Assembly: GCA_947448415.1 (NCBI GenBank)
Contig: CANFMT010000012.1
Span: 1-64,000 of the forward strand
DNA from: Burkholderiaceae bacterium
GTDB taxonomy: Bacteria; Pseudomonadota; Gammaproteobacteria; Burkholderiales; Burkholderiaceae
Direction: 5' to 3'
DNA length: 64,000 nt
Below are positions 60,102-64,000 of the stretch, piece by piece. The position numbers and the translations under genes were made by a program. The notes under the pieces are model-generated. The model saw only the letters and a list, made by a program, of their open reading frames with translations, did not search any database and was not told the origin of the DNA. Each line of letters opens with the position of its first letter. Position 1 is the first letter of the stretch.

Positions 60102-60854
60102 ATGCATTATTTTTCTAAAGACGATATCCCCATAGATTGGCGCACACTATTGGGAGACTATTTCCAGTCTTCTGACTGGAAAGTATTAGAGCAAAATTTG
60201 CAATCTGTTTTAGATGCCAACTCTGCACAAATTCGCCCCGAACCAGAAAATTTCTTCAAAGCACTGAAACTGACTCCAGTCCATTCGGTTAAGGTGGTGA
60301 TTCTTGGACAAGACCCCTATCACTCCCCAGGGCTAGCACAAGGATTGGCTTTTTCAATTCCTGAAAACATCCCCACAAACTCTCGAGAGTTTCCGAGTTC
60401 ACTAAGAAATATTGCTAAGGCTCTTGCTTTAGAAGGATTTGGTAAATTGCCTCACGGTGACCTGCATCAATGGGCGCAACAAGGGGTATTGCTACTGAAC
60501 ACAGCGCTAAGCGTTAAATTAGGCGAGGCTGGAAGTCATGCAAATTTGGGGTGGAAAAGTTTGATTGATAGATTGATCACTGCACTTGCCCAAACAAAAC
60601 CACACATAGTTTGGATGTTATGGGGAGGACATGCCCAATCAAAATTACCGCTCATTGCAACTGGAGCTGACCAGCTGATATTGCAGTCATCTCACCCCTC
60701 GGGTCTTGGCGTCTATAAAACGGATAAGCCTTTTTTAGAGCCTGGAGGTATGGCAAGCTGTGGTCATTTCTCCAAAACCAATCAGTGGCTAATGGATCAT
60801 GCCAATTTACCCATTCAATGGGTTGATAAAACGCCGGTAGACTTATTTGGCTAA
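60102..60854 (+). CDS. ung: Uracil-DNA glycosylase
   Basis: Removes uracil from DNA as the first step of base excision repair. The 250-residue protein has the catalytic GQDPYHSPGLAQGLAFS (D71), LLLNTALSV, and the DNA-intercalation loop SSHPSGLGVY. The last reads HPSGLG where most family-1 enzymes have HPSPLS. A 5-base gap separates it from the M61 gene. Its end overlaps the convergent small membrane protein by 12 bases. Confidence 0.93.
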   Translation: MHYFSKDDIPIDWRTLLGDYFQSSDWKVLEQNLQSVLDANSAQIRPEPENFFKALKLTPVHSVKVVILGQDPYHSPGLAQGLAFSIPENIPTNSREFPSSLRNIAKALALEGFGKLPHGDLHQWAQQGVLLLNTALSVKLGEAGSHANLGWKSLIDRLITALAQTKPHIVWMLWGGHAQSKLPLIATGADQLILQSSHPSGLGVYKTDKPFLEPGGMASCGHFSKTNQWLMDHANLPIQWVDKTPVDLFG

Positions 60855-61139
60855 GGCGGTGTAAATACAGCCTGCCGTACAGGCGGCAAATATGGCGGCA
60901 AGCCACTCAAGCATTTGACCTGACTGAAAAAAGCCCATGTATTGGCCTAAATATGAGCTACCAGAGGCACAAATGAAGCCGATAAACATCGCAAACAGGA
61001 ATTTTCTTCCCCCAGGATGGCGAGATTGGCCAGGATAAAAGAGCCAGGCTGATAGCCCAGATAAGCCTCCAATCACGAGAAAAGCTAAAAACCCCATTCT
61101 TGCCCCCATTAATGCCGTCATCAAATCTATAATCGCCAT
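60843..61139 (-). CDS. Small membrane protein, unknown function
   Basis: 98 residues from the ATG at 61139 (the frame is open to 61166 inside hemA). Three hydrophobic segments alternate with a central basic loop ([12 protein letters not shown]). The ATG lies one base from the divergent hemA ATG, so the two genes share an overlapping start region. I recognise no family; glycine- and alanine-rich helices and short loops suggest a helical bundle. Confidence 0.55.
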   Translation of the reverse strand: MAIIDLMTALMGARMGFLAFLVIGGLSGLSAWLFYPGQSRHPGGRKFLFAMFIGFICASGSSYLGQYMGFFQSGQMLEWLAAIFAACTAGCIYTALAK

Positions 61140-61140
61140 T

Positions 61141-62457
61141 ATGAAGTTGTTGACACTCGGCATCAATCATCACACAGCGCCGGTCGCCATTCGGGAAAAG
61201 GTCGCCTTTGACCCTGAATTTCTTCAAGAAGCGTTGCATGACCTACGCCATCATTTAGTTGGCGCGAATCAGGCTGGGCTACCAGAAGCCACTATCTTAT
61301 CGACCTGTAATCGTACCGAAGTCTATTGCGCCGCCAACGATGACAGTGTCGCAGGGCTCTTGCATGAAGCCACCTTTGATTGGCTTGCTAAAACCCAGCA
61401 GCTTGCTCCAAGCAGTCTTGAGCCCCACATTTACTCGCTACCCCAATCAGATGCAGTACGACATGCATTTCGGGTAGCGTGCGGTTTGGACTCGATGGTG
61501 ATTGGTGAAACCCAAATTTTGGGGCAAATGAAAGATGCTGTACGCACTGCTAATGACGCAGGCGTACTAGGCACTTACTTAAATCATCTCTTCCAAAAAA
61601 CATTTTCGGTAGCGAAAGAAGTTCGTGGTTCTACTGAAATTGGTGCGCACTCTATTTCGATGGCAGCAGCGTCGGTTCGCCTTTCAGAGCGCATCTTTGA
61701 AAAAATTTCTGATCAGCGCATTTTATTTATTGGTGCTGGTGACATGATTACTTTATGTGCGACACACTTTGTGTCACGCAAGCCTAAGAGCGTTGCGATT
61801 GCTAATCGCACCATTGAGCGCGGTCAAGAACTGGCTGACTCCATTTCTGAGCAAGATGTGCAGGCTGAATCGTTCAAACTTTCAGAGCTACCTGGTCGAC
61901 TTCATGAGTTCGACATTATCGTTTCCAGTACTGCATCTTCATTGCCCATTATTGGATTGGGTATGGTGGAGAGCGCCCTAAAACAACGTCGCCATAAACC
62001 AATGGTGATGATTGATTTAGCCGTGCCACGCGACTTTGAGCCTGAGATCTCAAGACTTGAAGATGTATATCTTTATACCGTTGATGATTTAGGCGTCATG
62101 ATTCAGACTGGTGCTAGCTTACGTCAAGCAGCTGTTACTCAAGCTGAAGCCATCATCGAGGATCGGGTTGGTAACTTCATGCATTGGATGCAAGGACGTA
62201 AAACTGTTCCACTCATTCAAGACATTCAACAACAAGGTGAACGCTTACGCCAACTAGAATTAGAGCGCGCCATGAAGCGCTTAATGCGTGGTGATGACCC
62301 GCAAGAAGTTCTCAATGCCATGGCTCAAGGTTTAACTAATAAATTCTTGCATGGATCTTTACATGCATTGCAACACTCAAACGGCGCAGAGCGCGATGCT
62401 TTGATTAAGTTATTGCCAAAACTATTCGCCTCACACACCAAGCCAGAAGACCATTAG
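61141..62457 (+). CDS. hemA: Glutamyl-tRNA reductase
   Basis: First enzyme of the C5 route to heme: reduces glutamyl-tRNA to glutamate-1-semialdehyde with NADPH. The 438-residue protein has the catalytic C56 in [24 protein letters not shown], the NADPH-binding FIGAGDMI and the C-terminal dimerisation helix. The hemA-prfA-prmC order is conserved. It abuts prfA with no gap. Confidence 0.97.
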   Translation: MKLLTLGINHHTAPVAIREKVAFDPEFLQEALHDLRHHLVGANQAGLPEATILSTCNRTEVYCAANDDSVAGLLHEATFDWLAKTQQLAPSSLEPHIYSLPQSDAVRHAFRVACGLDSMVIGETQILGQMKDAVRTANDAGVLGTYLNHLFQKTFSVAKEVRGSTEIGAHSISMAAASVRLSERIFEKISDQRILFIGAGDMITLCATHFVSRKPKSVAIANRTIERGQELADSISEQDVQAESFKLSELPGRLHEFDIIVSSTASSLPIIGLGMVESALKQRRHKPMVMIDLAVPRDFEPEISRLEDVYLYTVDDLGVMIQTGASLRQAAVTQAEAIIEDRVGNFMHWMQGRKTVPLIQDIQQQGERLRQLELERAMKRLMRGDDPQEVLNAMAQGLTNKFLHGSLHALQHSNGAERDALIKLLPKLFASHTKPEDH

Positions 62458-63537
62458 ATGAAGCCCAGCATGCGGGCTAAGCTAGACCACCTAGACACGC
62501 GCTTAGCCGAACTCAATTCCCTTTTAACCTCCGAAGAAGCAACCAAAGATATGGATGCTTATAGGAAACTCACGCGCGAACATTCTGATATCGCAACAGT
62601 GGTGGAGCAGTTCGGGCTTTATAAGCAAGCTGAGGCTGATTCTCAAGCTGCAGAAGAAATGCGCAAAGATCCAGATATGAAGGACTTTGCTGATGAAGAA
62701 CAAAAACAAGCTCTAGCCACCATGGAAGAGCTTGAAGGCACTCTTCAGAAGCTCTTACTTCCAAAAGATGAGAATGATGAGCGTAATGTCTTCTTAGAAA
62801 TTCGAGCCGGCACCGGTGGCGATGAAAGTGCCCTCTTTGCTGGCGATCTTTTGCGTATGTATACCCGTTTTGCAGAACGTCAAGGCTGGAAAGTAGAAAT
62901 GGTTAGCGCCGCCGAGTCTGATTTAGGTGGCTATAAAGAAGTAGTCTTACGCTTGGTAGGTCAATCTGTTTATTCCCGCCTCAAGTTTGAATCTGGTGGT
63001 CATCGTGTTCAACGCGTTCCACAAACCGAAACGCAAGGGCGTATTCATACATCAGCCTGTACAGTTGCAGTGATGCCAGAGGCAGATGAATTAGAAGCCG
63101 TCAAAATTAATCCAGCTGAATTACGCATTGATACATTCCGTGCCTCAGGTGCTGGTGGCCAGCACATCAATAAAACCGACTCAGCGGTGCGTATTACTCA
63201 TATACCAACAGGCACAGTAGTTGAGTGCCAAGATGATCGCAGCCAACATCGCAATCGCGAACAAGCAATGAAGGTATTGGTATCGCGCATCATGGACGCT
63301 CGTGAACGCGAGAAACATCAGCTTGAAGCACAAACTCGAAAATCTCTTGTTGGCTCAGGTGATCGTAGTGATCGCATACGTACCTATAATTTTCCCCAAG
63401 GACGCATTACCGATCACCGCATTAATCTAACCCTCTACAAGATAGATGCCATGATGGATGGTGATATTGATGACCTATGCAATGCTCTTGCTTCTGAGCA
63501 TCAAGCGGATTTACTTGCGGCTTTAGGCGACAACTAA
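62458..63537 (+). CDS. prfA: Peptide chain release factor 1
   Basis: Terminates translation at UAA and UAG. The 359-residue protein has the GGQ peptidyl-release motif at 233-235 ([16 protein letters not shown]). The stop-codon recognition tripeptide of RF1, PxT, reads P188-Q189-T190; most homologues I recall have PAT or PVT. The ATG immediately follows the hemA stop; prmC, which methylates the GGQ glutamine, follows 6 bases later. Confidence 0.97.
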   Translation: MKPSMRAKLDHLDTRLAELNSLLTSEEATKDMDAYRKLTREHSDIATVVEQFGLYKQAEADSQAAEEMRKDPDMKDFADEEQKQALATMEELEGTLQKLLLPKDENDERNVFLEIRAGTGGDESALFAGDLLRMYTRFAERQGWKVEMVSAAESDLGGYKEVVLRLVGQSVYSRLKFESGGHRVQRVPQTETQGRIHTSACTVAVMPEADELEAVKINPAELRIDTFRASGAGGQHINKTDSAVRITHIPTGTVVECQDDRSQHRNREQAMKVLVSRIMDAREREKHQLEAQTRKSLVGSGDRSDRIRTYNFPQGRITDHRINLTLYKIDAMMDGDIDDLCNALASEHQADLLAALGDN

Positions 63538-63543
63538 ACCTCC

Positions 63544-64000
63544 ATGAGTGTCGATTTAAGTTTGCGCTCACTATTGGGGGCCTCTTTACTCCCCCCTAAT
63601 GAAGCCAGAATTCTGATGGCTCATGTACTTGAGCACCATTACCAATTACCACGCTCAGCAATACTCTCTCGCGATGACATGACACTTCATTCTGAAGCTT
63701 TTGCACACTGGAAAGAGTTAGAGAGAAAAAGAATGGCCGGGGAGCCGATTGCCTATCTCATCGGCAAAAGAAGCTTTTACAACATTGAGTTATCTGTTGG
63801 GCCTGGCGTCTTAATACCACGCCCAGAAACGGAGCTCCTTGTTGAAATTGGATTACAAGAGATTACTCGGCTTGAAAGACAAACTCAAATCCTGGATCTT
63901 GGAACCGGTTCAGGTGCAATTGCTTTAGCTATCGCACATGAAGAACCTAGGGCACAGATCACTGCAACGGATGAGTCAAAAGAAGCACTAGAAATTGCCG
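63544..64000 (+). CDS. prmC: Release factor glutamine methyltransferase, 5' part (partial at window end)
   Basis: Begins MSVDLSLRSLLGAS and continues through GEPIAYLIGKRSFYNIELSV, the PRPETELLVE segment and the SAM-binding LDLGTGSGAIALA before the window ends at codon 152. PrmC methylates the GGQ glutamine of RF1 and RF2. The catalytic NPPY motif must lie beyond the right edge. Confidence 0.92.
   Translation, partial: MSVDLSLRSLLGASLLPPNEARILMAHVLEHHYQLPRSAILSRDDMTLHSEAFAHWKELERKRMAGEPIAYLIGKRSFYNIELSVGPGVLIPRPETELLVEIGLQEITRLERQTQILDLGTGSGAIALAIAHEEPRAQITATDESKEALEIA

Overview
The window reads as a stretch of a betaproteobacterial chromosome, most likely Polynucleobacter or a close relative in the Burkholderiales. 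That assignment is an inference from gene order (argJ-AAA ATPase-mutT, pilBCD-coaE-zapD, the rpe-trpEGDC run, hemA-prfA-prmC), from the look of the proteins and from the moderate GC content. It was not checked against a database. The DNA is densely coding. Most genes are housekeeping genes in the expected order. I see no prophage, insertion sequence, CRISPR array, rRNA or tRNA, and no gap between genes longer than about 270 bases.

Bases 1-9650: the 5' end of rplU faces ispB (octaprenyl diphosphate synthase). Then come a GrdB-like protein, a fumarylacetoacetate hydrolase family enzyme, a ketopantoate reductase-like enzyme, a sodium/solute symporter, a squalene synthase-like enzyme, Ogt and a CorC-type CBS membrane protein. 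Bases 8572-12593: a compact pilB-pilC-pilD set with unusually short PilB and PilD, running into coaE and zapD. Bases 12590-17806, minus strand: a Nudix hydrolase, an AAA ATPase, argJ, and a two-subunit molybdenum hydroxylase with a Tat signal. Bases 17976-22771: secA, dciA, lpxC and a peroxiredoxin.

Bases 22884-40360 hold the complete minus-strand division and cell wall (dcw) cluster in transcription order: mraZ, rsmH, ftsL, ftsI, murE, murF, mraY, murD, ftsW, murG, murC, ddl, ftsQ, ftsA, ftsZ. Most junctions overlap by 1-10 bases, which suggests translational coupling. Upstream of mraZ are three 10-bp tandem repeats that fit MraZ binding sites, a candidate promoter, and about 200 bases further out a palindrome that matches the LexA (SOS) box. 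No small ORF explains that palindrome. It is the most interesting regulatory signal in the window.

Bases 40632-64000: coq7; bioB diverging from bioA-bioF-bioD; an M20 amidohydrolase; an enoyl-CoA hydratase; mltA overlapping head to head with an unlisted 37-residue membrane peptide gene; apaG; rpe-trpE-trpG-trpD-trpC; an orphan membrane protein diverging from a winged-helix regulator; ychF; a ubiquinone-type hydroxylase coupled to a DsbC-like isomerase and an M61 peptidase; ung; a small membrane protein; then hemA, prfA and the 5' part of prmC. Functionally the window links quinone synthesis (ispB, coq7, the UbiH-type hydroxylase), envelope growth and division, and biotin and tryptophan synthesis. 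I did not find a convincing new multi-gene system. The candidates worth testing are the SOS-like box upstream of dcw, the reduced pilus assembly set, the 37-residue membrane peptide, and several unexplained inverted repeats.
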